A stretch of 64,000 nt of DNA. Origin: Chrysemys picta bellii. Taxonomy: Eukaryota > Chordata > Testudines > Emydidae. Positions within the stretch are counted from its first letter, which is position 1. Each line of letters begins with the position of its first letter. Below are positions 1-10,223 of the stretch, one piece after another. The stretch spans positions 83,020,981 to 83,084,980 of the forward strand of contig NC_088800.1 in assembly GCF_011386835.1 (NCBI RefSeq). Reading direction: 5' to 3'. The notes beneath the pieces are model-generated. The model was not told where the DNA came from. It saw only the letters and a program-made list of their open reading frames with translations, and did no database searches. The position numbers were made by a program, and so were the translations under genes.

Positions 1-584
1 GGATAGTTTGAAGTCTGGATCCAGTTCGGGAACTGAAAATTGTAGAATGGTCTTATCTCTAATCCAAGTAGGCCTGTGTATCAAACTAGCTTCTCATTTG
101 TAATTACTCCAACCCTTATAATGGCCCTGTCCAATTATAAATATTTTCTTAAGCTATAAAAGGACAGATATAACACTTTAAATGCTCGCTTTCCTAGTTG
201 TGTAGAACAATCTCATATGTAACCAGAATTGCCATCCCCAAGCATTTAAAAATGATGACCCAGGCTTCAAAAATCATGAGAGTGGCTTAAAAATCAGGAC
301 ATTTTTTAAGATAATGAAAGTTGAGGTTCATTTTCTTTGCCTTCTGGTTTCTTGACTTTTAGGATTTACTTGCTTCACATTCTTCAAAACCATGAGGGCT
401 AGAAACTTACCTTTTGTTTTAAATGAAAGCTGACATTCTCAAGCAATCTCTTGGTTCCAGCAGTTGGAGTTTTAAGAAAAACTTTGCAAGACTCATGAGA
501 AAATCACAAGAGTTGGCAACACTGTATTGGCAACACCTTTCATTCCCTGGTTACCTGGGATACTGGATGTTGTCTTGGCCTCCT
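1..584. other. Non-coding sequence, no feature recognised
   Basis: AT-rich sequence with no convincing open frame, RNA gene or repeat that I can name. It lies downstream (3') of SSTR5. Confidence 0.5.
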
Positions 585-664
585 AAACTGTAAGGTCCCA
601 AAGGCAGGGATTTTGGCTTCTCTGTGTTCTGTACAGCACCATGCATATTGGTGGCACTCAATAA
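585..664 (+). repeat. Old L2/L3-like 3' end fragment
   Basis: It reads like the 3' tail of the L2/L3 LINE group: a CTGTAAG...GGCAGGGA opening, then TGTACAGCACC and a CTCAATAAAT ending. It is short and diverged, so the family assignment is tentative. Confidence 0.35.
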
Positions 665-830
665 ATTATACCTACCACTTGTTTAGCACTTTTCATCCAT
701 AGATCTCAAAGCACTTTACCAAGGAGATGAGTGTCATTTGTAAAATGGGGAAACTGAGGCAAAGTGATTTTTCCAAGGTCACTCAGCAGGCCATGGCAGA
801 GCTGGGAATAACACCCACCAACTCCCTGCC
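665..830 (-). repeat. MIR-like (CORE) SINE fragment
   Basis: In minus orientation the sequence has the classic MIR order: a tRNA-unrelated core, then the equivalents of AAGGTCACTCAGCAGG and AATGGGGAAACTGAGGC, then AGATCTCAAAGCACTTTAC. An 80-codon open frame crosses it but follows the repeat and is not a gene. Confidence 0.65.
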
Positions 831-2196
831 CAGTTATTATGACCATTTTCGTATTTGGCTTCACAGAGACAAGTCACTGATCACTAGAGCCAGCCAGTTT
901 TACCAGTCTTGTGGACCCAACTCTGTTTCTTTCCTGCATGTCATGGTGGCCCCAGCTGTTACCCAGTAGATGCTGATGTTCCAGACCACTTAGTAGTGCA
1001 CATTGAATAGCATTGCATAGCTGTGCATGTTTGCAGAGCATTTGACAGACACTAAGCCCCACACTATCCCTGTGTGGCGTAATTCATTATTACTGCCACT
1101 TATAAACATATTTGTAGACTTAAAGGGGTTTTCTCAGTACGACAGCTAATCAACTGGTGGCAGCAGATGGAAATGGTGGAATGGGAACAAAATGTGTGCG
1201 CTCATTGGTCCATGTAGCTAAGGGAGGGTTGCCACGTGCCTGCAATGTGCCGATAACTCAGGAAATAGATATGCATTGCATGAATAAATCAACCAGTTGA
1301 CACAGGGCTGCATTGTGGTTTCAAGCTACTGCCTAAGAGAGGCGCGAGGGAGGTTTACACAATGGTAGCAACTCCTGGAGGACCCATGGCTGACGGGATG
1401 CAGCCAAAGAGTCAGTAGGAACAAGCCCCACTTACGTACATATGTGTATGCACCTGTTTTTACAGGGCCTCCTAAAAGGGAAAAGTCGTGCCCCGGGAAG
1501 GTGGCCTTTCAGCCATTAACATAAAGGAAACGTTCGTACCTAATTCTGCATCTGCAGTGCATTTACCTACCCATCTTGGTGGGTTAGACTTATATTACAT
1601 GGCAGATTTTTGCCCCGTATTTGTAGAGCCATGATATTGTCATGGAATACTGAAGGGGGAGGGAGGGGAGCAACTTTATTCTCAATTTTGACCTCACAGG
1701 TAGTCCCTTTCCCTAGTATCTCTGTCTTTGTTGAAGTGGTGGTGGAACCGTGCTCTGATGTGATTTAGTGACCTGGTATATTGCTGCAAAGGCATTTCTG
1801 GAAGACCTCTCCGTCATATACTGACAATATTTGCTTTTTTGTGAAGAAAGCCAAGTGTGCGCTAGGTTGGTATATGATACACACCACAGGACTGCAGGGG
1901 CAGGCCAGCTGCCGTCTGCGTGCCCAGGGTAAGCGCTTTGATCACCCAGCATTTTCTGAGCTTAGTTAACAATTAATATTTGGGTTTTATTTACACTGGA
2001 AGCCTAGTATATGCGTTACTCTGATTGATATGAAACACATCAAGGTGAGCTCCTCACAGCTTGACCCAAAATCCACTCTCAGTGTCTTGGACATAACATC
2101 AGATGGAAACCAAACTTGCTTATTATTAATTTTTTTTGGGCCAGCGCTTAAGCTGGTATAGTTCCATTGTCAAATTACAGGGGCTGATCTCATCCA
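831..2196. other. Non-coding sequence, no feature recognised
   Basis: No gene or repeat was identified. Short open frames here have no recognisable protein similarity or start context. Confidence 0.5.
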
Positions 2197-2405
2197 ACCT
2201 GCATTGTGGCCCAACGGTTAGAGGACTGGGCTGTAGGAGGCCACGGTTCCATTTCCAGCTCTGCCAATGGCCACCTGGGTGATTTTGGGCAAGTCACGCT
2301 GCCGCTCTGTGCCTCAGTTTCCCCATCTGTAAAATGTGGATAATGATAGTGACCTGCTTTGTAAAGTGCTTTGAGATCTACAATAAAAGCACTGTATGCT
2401 TTATA
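2197..2405 (+). repeat. MIR-like SINE, nearly full length
   Basis: This plus-oriented copy retains the tRNA-like head (GTGGCCCAACGGTTAGAGGA, resembling an A box, then GGTTCCATTTC, resembling a B box). It continues into the core GGGCAAGTCAC, GTGCCTCAGTTTCCCCATCT and a tail near AAAGTGCTTTGAGATCTAC. It is one of the best-preserved copies in the window. Confidence 0.75.
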
Positions 2406-2754
2406 TCCCATACAAATAATACAGCATACGGATATCTGAACGGAACACAGCATGTGAGATGAATTTGGATAAGCAGCAGGGTTCAGATAACAACGTGTAG
2501 ATAGACGAAATTCTGGCCCCATTGAAATCAATGGCAAAACTCCCATTGACTTCACTGCAGCCTGGATTTCACCCAGTACATCCAGGGATCAGTGGCTAAT
2601 GCTGCTCCGAGCCCATTCAATCTTGGCTTCTCTCTGCTGAAATAAGAAGCTTTTCGATAAGGGCCTGACCCAAAGTCTCCTAAAATCAATTAACTTCAGT
2701 AGCTTTGGATCAGATCTTTAATGCTAGATGTGGTCATGGTCTTATATGTACCCT
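2406..2754. other. Non-coding sequence
   Basis: It holds a dispersed motif around 2510-2575 (CCATTGAAATCAATGG and CCCATTGACTTC) also seen near 20650, probably old repeat debris. Nothing else was recognised. Confidence 0.4.
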
Positions 2755-2882
2755 AAATATATAAGAACGGCCACACTGGATCAAACCAATGCTCCAGCTA
2801 GCCCAATGTCCTGTCTTCCGACAGCGGCCAATGCCAGATGCTTCAGAAGGAATTAACAGAACAGGCAATCATCGAGTGACAC
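2755..2882 (-). repeat. CR1 LINE 3'-end fragment
   Basis: ATAAGAACGGCCACACTGG followed by CCAATGTCCTGTCTTC and CGGCCAATGCCAGATGC matches the reverse complement of the CR1 3'UTR at 31130-31222 (GTCGGAAGACAG, TGGGCTAGATGGACC). Confidence 0.75.
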
Positions 2883-3764
2883 GGGTCCACTTGGAACTGG
2901 ACTGACACCTACCGATTCATTCCACATAGAAGTGGCATCATCTTCGCCCCATTAAGGATCCCAAAGTAAAAGACTGTGAAAATAATCTCGGGGCGCATGT
3001 TCAGCTGACATAACTCAAGATTGCTCATTTCATGTCCATGGAGCGATGCCTCTTTATGCCAGCAGGGAATCTGGTCCATTGGCTCCATTTTTCTCAAGAG
3101 CTCTCTTAGCTTGATACAAAAATTCATAGTTTTACGTATGGACTTAGTTTTTCTCCCAATGGTTTAAAACCCTGGAAAACCCTACACTAACAACCTGGTG
3201 TTTACATTTTAGTAAGGAAAAACGTGTGCATCTCAAGCTGCCAACGTAATTTTTCAAAATCATACGCATATGTGTAAAACTTAACGAGAACCTCCGAATA
3301 AGCCCTCCTACTCGACAATAACTCTTTTAATATTGTTCCTTGCAATATAAATAGGACCAAGTTATCATGTTCTGTTTACAGCTATTTGAATAGACTGTCT
3401 CGTTGCTTGTACAAATATCACGCTGACATTTATTTGGTATATTAGGGCTCAGCAAAGCTTCCCAAGATAAGCTGTAAAAGGCCCATGTACTGCAGGGAGC
3501 AATCCAGTAAAGGTTGAAGGGCTAGCTTAGAAGGCCTGTTGGAATAGGTCTTTTCTATCTCTTACTTCCATGCTTCCAGGTCCTTTCTTTCATACAAATA
3601 AACATACTTATTGGAGGGCTACAGTTATTTGAACAGCAGTAGTGACAAGAAGCAACCTCTAGGCAAAATAAATAGCTTGTTTCAGGATTAGAAAACCAAG
3701 GCGCTAGTTTGGCAAGAGGAAAACAGCATACCAGTATTCCTTTCTCGTTTTCGGCTGAGGAGTA
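2883..3764. other. Non-coding sequence, no feature recognised
   Basis: AT-rich stretch with no gene, RNA or repeat that I can identify. Confidence 0.5.
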
Positions 3765-3985
3765 GATTGGTCCATTGGATGGGGCACTGGGCTGGAACTC
3801 AGGAGATTGAGGTGCCCTTCCTGGATCTGTCACTGACCTCTCTTTTCCTGTCTGTCTTGTCTACTTCAACTGTAAGCTCGTCAAGGTATAAGGTCTCTCA
3901 TTAGGTGTTAGTACTGTGCCTAGCACAATGGGCCCCTGATTTGGACTGTAGCACGTAGGCCCTACTGTCATACAAATAATAAATA
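3765..3985 (+). repeat. MIR-like SINE piece followed by L2-like tail
   Basis: 3765-3850 looks like a diverged MIR head (GGGGCACTGGGCTGGAACTC, then a CACTGACC core). 3862-3985 resembles the L2/L3 tail type (AACTGTAAGCTC, GTGCCTAGCACAATGGG, ending in AATAAATAATAA). Boundaries are approximate. Confidence 0.4.
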
Positions 3986-4944
3986 ATAACAATAGTTGGA
4001 TCTATGATAAGTTAAGCATCAAGGACAAAGCTGTATCAGTTTCAGCATGTGGTGACTTACAATGGTAGGAAAAGATACGAGCCTGCTAGCCAAGAGGGAA
4101 TTCAACTTGTTTTAATTTCTGAAAATACAATTTAAATTCAGATCCATACTTACATTCAGAACCAATAAATAGACACAAAACAGCTTTTCAGGACTTCACA
4201 ATCACTGTCATTTACATAGTAATAAAGTGACGACGTTACAATTCATAAGCAGCTTGGATTAGACTGTTATACGCACTATGGATGAATTTTCCATTTCACA
4301 TTCATTTAATAATTCTTTTTCAAGGTATTTTTATTTCTGGGCTGGGTTTTCTTTCAATTGACTTGAAACGCTTCTGGGCATTTGGAGTCTCTTATGTGGG
4401 ATAATTACAGTAAAACAATGCAAATGGTTAAGCAGCACTTCCAAACTATGGCATATGCCTACTTCCAAGATCAGTAAATTAGTGCTGTGAGCTATGTTAC
4501 TTTGAAAACTGCCCCTTAACAAATAGTGCTTTTTCCTTTTTTAATATAAAACATTCACTTACCCAACTATTGAGAATACTTTGGGGCAAATGAACCAATA
4601 CACTCTCTGCTTTTTGCTGATCCAGCAATGCAAAGCAAATAGGATGGTTAAAACAGGCTCACAGCTGCTTTGCATCACCAGAACGGCACACAGCAGCCAG
4701 AACGTACCACTAAATCTGTCCCCTGCATATAGAAAGAGAAAGTGATAACACGTCCGATTGCTTTAGCTACATGCCTTAGGCATTCCACAGAATCCAATAT
4801 AATCCATAATTCTGTCATGGGGAGGGGGAATCTATGTACATTTGTCTGAGCTTGTGGGTCTCAGGATTTCAGTTTCATCTGATTTTCATCCCCCCCCCAG
4901 TTTTTCAGCTCTGCAGTTTATTTACAGTTTTTCAAGCCAGGACC
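3986..4944 (-). other. SSTR5 3' flank and probable 3'UTR
   Basis: No coding sequence or clear repeat was found. The SSTR5 3'UTR should run through the upper part of this stretch on the minus strand. AT-rich sequence contains several possible polyadenylation signals, so the transcript end cannot be fixed by eye. Confidence 0.4.
4330..4335 (-). promoter_or_regulatory. Candidate SSTR5 polyadenylation signal
   Basis: A minus-strand AATAAA lies about 610 bases after the SSTR5 stop. Another AATAAA at 4917-4922 is only about 23 bases past the stop. Neither was tested, and alternatives exist (for example ATTAAA motifs near 4307 and 4542). Confidence 0.25.
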
Positions 4945-6057
4945 TCACACCTTACTTGTTTGCATATGTCCATTGAATTCCATGTTTCTCTGGGTTAGCA
5001 TTGCTTCTTGCAAGCGGCTGCTGTTTTCCTGCCTGTGCTTGGTTGGATCGCCGTCTTCAACACCATTCCCCTTCCGGAGACATAAAACTTTCTGAAAACT
5101 CTGCTTGAAGTTGTCAGAGAGAAATCCATAAAGTATGGGGTTGGCACAGCTGTTTGCATAGGACAGAACCACCACAAAGAAGTAAACCCCAAGTAACCCA
5201 GGCTCTTCTGGCAAGGTGGATATCAAATTGACAATGTTCAGTATATAAAACGGGAGCCAGCAAAACACAAAGACGACCACAATGATGACCACCATCCTGG
5301 TCACTTTCCTCTCTGACCGCCTGCGCCTTGTGGACCCAACTCGGACCCCAGAAGATTTGACCTTAATCACAATCAGCAGGTAGCAGAGGCAGATCACCAG
5401 CAAGGGTCCAAAAAATCCTAAAACCGATGTGTAAATGATGAAGACTGCTGACCATATGTTTACTGGCTCTGGCCAGTTCATGTTGCAGGTGTGAAGGTGT
5501 TCCTGAACATCTGAAAATATAATGACTGGAAGAACCACCAAGAACGAGAAAGTCCAGACTGTTATACTGATCAGTTTGGCCACCCTTGGACGCCGCCATT
5601 TGGTGGACTTGATGGGATGAACTACTGCAAGGTAGCGATCCATACTCATGACAGTCAAGCAAAAGATACTGGTGAATTGATTAATGCCGTCTACGGTCAT
5701 AACAAGCCGACACCAAAAGGAGCCGAAGGGCCAGTAAGAGATGGCGTTCTGAGTAGCCAGGAATGGCAAGCCAAGCATGAAGAGTACATCGGCTACGGCT
5801 AAATTCAAGATGTAAATGTTGGTGACTGTTTTCATCTTGGCATAACGCAAAACCACATAAATGACCAAGGTGTTCCCACTGAGTCCGATTGCACATACAA
5901 GGAAGTATATGATAGAGATAAGAACTGTGTGAACATCTTTGGATACAGGAAGTCCTGCTATAGTCCTATTGTCCGTCATGTTCGTCAGTGAGGAGGAATT
6001 TACATCTTGGGCACTGACCTCCATGCCAAAAGCATTGGAAAAATATAAAGGATCCAT
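4945..6057 (-). CDS. SSTR5: Somatostatin receptor type 5 (class A GPCR), intact
   Basis: Seven-helix receptor for somatostatin-14/28, known in the family to couple to Gi/o at the plasma membrane. The 370-residue frame is intact; human SSTR5 is about 364. Visible: N-glycosylation sequons N20, N26, N30; TM1 about 45-68; D90 in TM2; C116 and C191 for the extracellular disulfide; TM3 ligand aspartate D123; DRY at 140-142; basic loop-3 end 244-251; CWLP 266-269; the SSTR signature [11 protein letters not shown] at 300-310 with NPxxY; C326 as a likely palmitoylation site; and a C-terminus ending QTSKV, like the QTSKL of human SSTR5 and unlike SSTR2. The start at 6057 was chosen because MDPL aligns with human MEPL and the context is good (A at -3, G at +4). 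An in-frame ATG at 6099 would add 14 residues but has T at -3. A 10-codon uORF begins at 6109. The coding region has no intron. Confidence 0.96.
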   Translation of the reverse strand: MDPLYFSNAFGMEVSAQDVNSSSLTNMTDNRTIAGLPVSKDVHTVLISIIYFLVCAIGLSGNTLVIYVVLRYAKMKTVTNIYILNLAVADVLFMLGLPFLATQNAISYWPFGSFWCRLVMTVDGINQFTSIFCLTVMSMDRYLAVVHPIKSTKWRRPRVAKLISITVWTFSFLVVLPVIIFSDVQEHLHTCNMNWPEPVNIWSAVFIIYTSVLGFFGPLLVICLCYLLIVIKVKSSGVRVGSTRRRRSERKVTRMVVIIVVVFVFCWLPFYILNIVNLISTLPEEPGLLGVYFFVVVLSYANSCANPILYGFLSDNFKQSFQKVLCLRKGNGVEDGDPTKHRQENSSRLQEAMLTQRNMEFNGHMQTSKV

Positions 6058-6111
6058 TTTTCCTTTCCCAATTTTTTTAAGGCTGAGAGAGATTAACATT
6101 CACAAACATCT

Positions 6112-6160
6112 TGTTCCTGAAATAAGAAAAGGAAAGAAGAAAGAGAAGAAAAAAGAATTT
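6112..6160 (-). promoter_or_regulatory. Splice acceptor and polypyrimidine tract before SSTR5 coding exon
   Basis: On the minus strand, about 40 bases of almost pure pyrimidine end in CTTATTTCAG, with AG at 6118-6117, so the exon would begin at 6116, about 59 bases before the chosen ATG. This is a textbook acceptor and implies that an upstream 5'UTR exon is spliced on. Mammalian SSTR5 is, to my recollection, also reported to have an upstream non-coding exon. Confidence 0.75.
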
Positions 6161-7540
6161 TTAAAAGCCATGCATTTGATGGGCAACATCCAGAACTGGA
6201 TTTTACATTAAGCATCTGTTGTAGGCATTGCTCAGTGTACCATAAATGTAATTACAAGTGTAATCAACAATCGTTTTTGTATCAAGCAGGTGTTGCACTG
6301 CTATACAGCATCCCCAATAAATAATAATATAAGAATCTATGATTCTATTCTATGATTAATCACCAACCTGGAACAGACCAATAGCTCATCACAATAGGGG
6401 CACATAAGTCTAGGTTTCATTCTCAGGAGCTGTTTGGAAAGGAATACGTCTGAAAAGCAGAGATGGAACATTCAAATACAGATGCAGATTTTGAACGCTC
6501 CAAAGTTCAGTTTAGATCCAGAGTTCTAGGTCAAGCCCATCATGACTTTGAAACCAAAAAGTGAGTTTTATATATTGTTTTTTTGCCCATCATTGTTTAT
6601 AACATTGTGCTGGCAGGTGGGTAGCATGAGCAATCTTTTCCCAAGAAAGCACTGCCGATCACGGTTGTTAATTTCTGTTCATCATCTCATGCCACCTCGA
6701 AGACAATGTGTTATTTGAATGATTCTACAACCCATCTGCCTTATGGCTCACCTCTTTCCAGGGCTCCTCAAAAAGGTGAAATTTTCTGCTTTCGAGTGTG
6801 GAAAAACCACCTGAGCTCCTATGGAAAGAGATTAGCCATTAATTTAGGGCCAGTTTTTTGCAACCAAAGTGTCACAATAGAACCTGCTGGGCTAAGGCCT
6901 TTTGAAAATCTCGACTCAGTTATAGCTGCTGACTTGGTTTAAAATCTACCCATCTTTTGGTATAATCTGGTCCATAATGGCTATGCATTAATCCATTGTG
7001 AGTAGCAACAGGCGTGACCTGAAATTCCAAATCTAAATGCCTGAGGGGAGAAGGGTGTTTTTAAAATCCAGACCAAAATCTGGGTCTCATATTTGCAGCT
7101 GAGGCTCGTTCCACTGAAATATTTCCCAGATCTGCCTGCTCACATAGAAGCAATCTGAACTGATAGATTCAGATGCCACTTACAGTCTGGCTAAACCAAT
7201 TGAAAACCCACGGGAAACATCAACATCTGTGTAGGTGTGGAAAAATAAAACCATCCATTACAGCAAACAAAGCCCGAGTATACATTCCCTGATATCTATG
7301 ACGGGAAGTCCTACATTTTGGAACATTTAAGAATAGACAAAGCACTAGATATAGCACTCACGAATGCAAAGAAAACTGCATTAGAAAGGAACAGATCAGC
7401 TCATTTCCAGCTGTAAATTCTAAGTCCATTAACTTTTCCCGTATGCCCTTTCTGCATGACCCCAAATTATGATTTGAGCTTTGTGTCAAGGAAATGCCTT
7501 TCGTGAGCCTTGACTTCAGTGGGTGTCCTGACAGTCAGTA
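6161..7540. other. Probable SSTR5 5'UTR intron, no repeat recognised
   Basis: Mostly unique-looking sequence. Around 6325-6360 there is a CTATGATTCTATTCTATGATT motif that may be a CR1 tail remnant. No gene was found. Confidence 0.4.
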
Positions 7541-8135
7541 GTAATAATTCCCAGCTCTTATAGCAGGGGCGGGCAAACTTTTCGGCCTGAGGGCCGCATT
7601 GTGTTTCAGAAATTGTATGGCTGGCCGGTTAGGGGAGGCTGTGCCTCCTCAAACAGCTAGGCATGGCCCATCCCCTATCCGCCCCCCCATCCGCCCCCCC
7701 TTCTCACCCCCTGACAGCCCCCCCTCTGGACTCCTGCCCCATACAACTTCACCCTACCCCTGTTCCCTGACGGCCCCCCCTGGAACCCCTGTCCCATCCA
7801 CCCCACACTGCTCCCTGTCCCCTGACCGCCCCTGGAACCCCCACACGACTGCCCCCTGCTGCCCATCCAACCCCTCCTCTCATTCCTGACTACCCCCCCG
7901 GGACCCCTGCCCCATCCAACCACCCCTTCTCCCTGTCCCCTGACCGCCCCTGGAACCCCTGCCCTGACTGCCCCCCGCCACCCATCCAGCATCATTATCA
8001 AACCTTTTGCAGGTGGGGAAAGCACAGCCCAGAGGTGAAACCACTTGCCCAAGGTCACCCAGCAGTTGAGCTAGGAGCAAAACCCAGGTCTCCTGTGTCT
8101 CAACCCAGTGCACTATCTACTAGGCCACACACATT
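7541..8135 (-). repeat. MIR-like SINE split by a GC-rich insertion
   Basis: The left part (7541-7563, AATAATTCCCAGCTCTTATA) and the right part (7991-8135, CACTTGCCCAAGGTCACCCA and a tRNA-like end CTACTAGGCCACAC) are two ends of one minus-oriented SINE, comparable with intact copies at 11863-12085 and 55640-55862. Sequence between them is the inserted element. Confidence 0.7.
7564..7990 (+). mobile_element. hAT-like fragment with C-rich minisatellite
   Basis: It starts with CAGGGGCGGGCAAACTTTT, a hAT-type terminus inserted in the SINE. From about 7680 it becomes a C-rich minisatellite whose units repeat CCCTGACCGCCCCTGGAACC-like phrases. No matching right terminus or duplicated 8-mer was found, so the copy is probably truncated. 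The minisatellite is the reverse complement of the type at 9531-10165. Confidence 0.55.
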
Positions 8136-8173
8136 TGAGGAGGAGTTACGGTTTATTAGTCAAGCTAAGTAGG

Positions 8174-8725
8174 CAGGGCCGGCTCTAACTTTTTTGCCGC
8201 CCCAGGCAAAAAAAAAAAAGCACCCCCCCCCCCCCCAGCGCTGCACTGCTAAAACCCCTCCCCCTCCGCCCCCCCAGCATCGCGCTGCGCCAGGCCGCCC
8301 AAATCCCCGGCCTCCCTGAGCGCCGCACCAGGCCGCACAACCCCCCCGAGCGCCGCGCCACCCAAACCCCCGCCCCCCTGAGTGAAACGCCGCGCCGCCC
8401 AAACCCCGAGCGCTGCGCAGGGCCGGTCCGGGCCGCCCAACCCCCCCGAGCGCCACGCCGCGCCGCCCAAACCCCGAGCACTGCGCAGGGCTGGTCCGGG
8501 CCGCCCAACCCCCCCGAGCGCCACGCCGCGCTGCCCAAACCACTGCCCCCCCGAGAACAGCGCCACGCCACGCCGCACCGCCCAAACCCCGAAGGCCGCG
8601 CCGCTGAAACAAAAAAAAAAAAAAAAAAACCCCAAGCACCCCCCCGCTACCCCAAGATTGGCCGCCCCTTCCAAGGTGCCGCCCCAAGCACGTGTTTGGT
8701 CGGCTGGTGCCTGGAGCCGGCCCTG
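8174..8725 (+). mobile_element. hAT MITE with GC-rich internal repeats
   Basis: Termini CAGGGCCGGCT and AGCCGGCCCTG are perfect inverted repeats. Flanking 8-mers TAAGTAGG (8166-8173) and TGAGTAGG (8726-8733) match at 7 of 8 positions, a hAT-type duplication. The interior (8283-8605) holds repeated CGAGCGCCACGCCGCGC-type units, a poly-C run near 8223 and a poly-A run near 8609. The long overlapping open frames here come from the GC-rich repeat and are not genes. Confidence 0.8.
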
Positions 8726-8733
8726 TGAGTAGG

Positions 8734-9252
8734 GGGAACTTTTCCAAGCTTCTGCCTCCACTGTGCCTGACTCATACTGATGTTATTTATTACTTTATCT
8801 CTTGCTAGTTTATGAAGCTGCCACTACAAGGGTAATGAGGTGCAAAGCAGACAGTGTAGAACTGCAGAAGAATTTACATTAAGAGCCTTGCGGTCAACTC
8901 AGCAGGTTACTTCTCTCTCTTTCGTCCCCTACAGTCACAGTGGGCCATAGCATAAGTTCCTCCCGCTCTCAGTAATAGTAGGAAATAGTTTGTTCTGATT
9001 TTGAAATTCGCAGGTGGGAAGTCACTGTCTGAAGAAAACAGTCTGCTTTATAATTTGCAACTGGGGAAGATGTGCCAGTGAAGACAATAAATGCACGAAG
9101 ATTAGGACAGAAAACCTAAGGAGACTGTGGTACATGCTGTAGTTAGTCTTCATCCTTTGATGTCTTCCAGTCAAGACTGGATGCTCTTTCTGGAAGATAT
9201 GCTTTAGCCAAATACAAGTTACTGGGCTCCATACAGGGTTAAATGGGTGAAA
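8734..9252. other. Non-coding sequence, no feature recognised
   Basis: Unique-looking sequence between two transposons. Nothing coding was seen. Confidence 0.5.
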
Positions 9253-9260
9253 TTTAAGGA

Positions 9261-10215
9261 CATAGGTGTGCGCACAGGGTGTGCCGGGTGTGCCCAGGCA
9301 CACCCTAATGCAGGGGTGGGCAAATGGCCCCCGTCTTCCGGCGCGGCAAGCCACGGGGTCTGGCTCCCGGGCCGGAGCGCCCGGCCAAACACAGCAAGCC
9401 GCTGGCCCGTCCCCTGCCTTTCCCCCTTCCCTGGAGCCATGCCGCCACGCACGCAGCGCTTTGGGGGCCAGGGCTGCGCGCTCCCACGGGGCAGTGTTTG
9501 GCTCCATGGGGAGGCTAGGAGTCTCATCTCATGGTAAGGGGTCCGGGGCCAGGGGGGTTGGATAAGGGGTGGAGGCAGACAGGGAGCAGGGTGAGTTGGA
9601 TAGGGGGTGGGATCCCGGGGGGGTGGTTAGGGGTGGGGGGTCTCTGGAGGGGGCAGTCAGGGAGCAGGGGGGTTGGATGGGGCCTGGGAGTCCCGGGGTC
9701 TGTCAGGGGGCGGGGGGTGGATAGGGGTCAGGGCAGTCAGGGGACAGGGAGCAAGGAGGGTCCTGGGGGGGCAGCTAGGGTGGGGGGGGTCTCTGGACAA
9801 GGTTGGTCAAGGGACAAGGAGCTGGGAGGGGTGGATGAGTCAGGAGTTCTGGGGGTCCTGTCAGGGTGTGGGGAGTGGTTGGATAGGCGTGGGAGTCCCA
9901 GGGGTCTGTCTGGGGGCAGGGGTGTGGATAAGGGTTGGGGCAGTCAGGGGACAGGTAGGAGTTAAGGTCCTAAGTGGGCAGTCAGGGGACAAGGAGCAGG
10001 GAGGCTTAGATAGGGGGTGGGGTCCTGGGGGCAGTTGGGGCAGGGGTCCCAGGAGGGGGTAGTCAGGGGACAAGGAGCAGGGGGGGTTGGGAGTTCTGAG
10101 GGGGGAAGTCAGGGGGCGGGAAGTAGGAGGGAGTGGATGGGAGCGGGGTGGGGACGGGGCTAGGGCAGAGCTCCCTGGGTGCACACCCTAATGAAATGGG
10201 CTGTGCACGCCTATG
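9261..10215 (+). mobile_element. hAT-like element of 955 bp with 8-bp TSD
   Basis: The termini CATAGGTGTGCGCAC and GTGCACGCCTATG are imperfect inverted repeats. They are flanked by identical TTTAAGGA at 9253-9260 and 10216-10223. The inside is filled by a second unit beginning CAGGGGTGGGCAAAT at 9314, bounded on both sides by GCACACCCTAATG, and mostly made of a G-rich minisatellite. No transposase coding is visible. Confidence 0.8.
9531..10165 (+). repeat. G-rich minisatellite
   Basis: Tandem, diverged units of very roughly 50-65 bp repeat phrases such as GGCAGTCAGGGGACAGG, GGTTGGATAGGGG and GGGAGTCCCGGGGTC. Many runs of three or more G on one strand give G-quadruplex potential. Open frames across it on both strands are composition artefacts. 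Confidence 0.75.
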
Positions 10216-10223
10216 TTTAAGGA

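Noticed and set aside
2203..2290. Possible tRNA gene from A/B-box-like motifs
   Set aside because: No cloverleaf was found; the sequence continues into a MIR-like SINE core.
4917..4922. AATAAA on the minus strand 23 bases after the SSTR5 stop
   Set aside because: Would give an implausibly short 3'UTR; mentioned only as an alternative.
4995..5896. Other-frame open frames across SSTR5
   Set aside because: Shadows of the receptor gene, with codon use and homology only in the 4945-6057 frame.
5939..6211. 90-codon plus-strand open frame opposite the SSTR5 start
   Set aside because: It is antisense to the coding exon and its lysine-rich end is the splice polypyrimidine tract read backwards.
8160..8761. 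Long overlapping GC-rich open frames (up to 195 codons)
   Set aside because: They lie inside a hAT MITE with GC minisatellite; arginine/alanine/glycine-rich readings occur on both strands in several frames.
9531..10184. Open frames of 107-144 codons in the G-rich array
   Set aside because: Tandem-repeat composition, open on both strands, no protein-like features.
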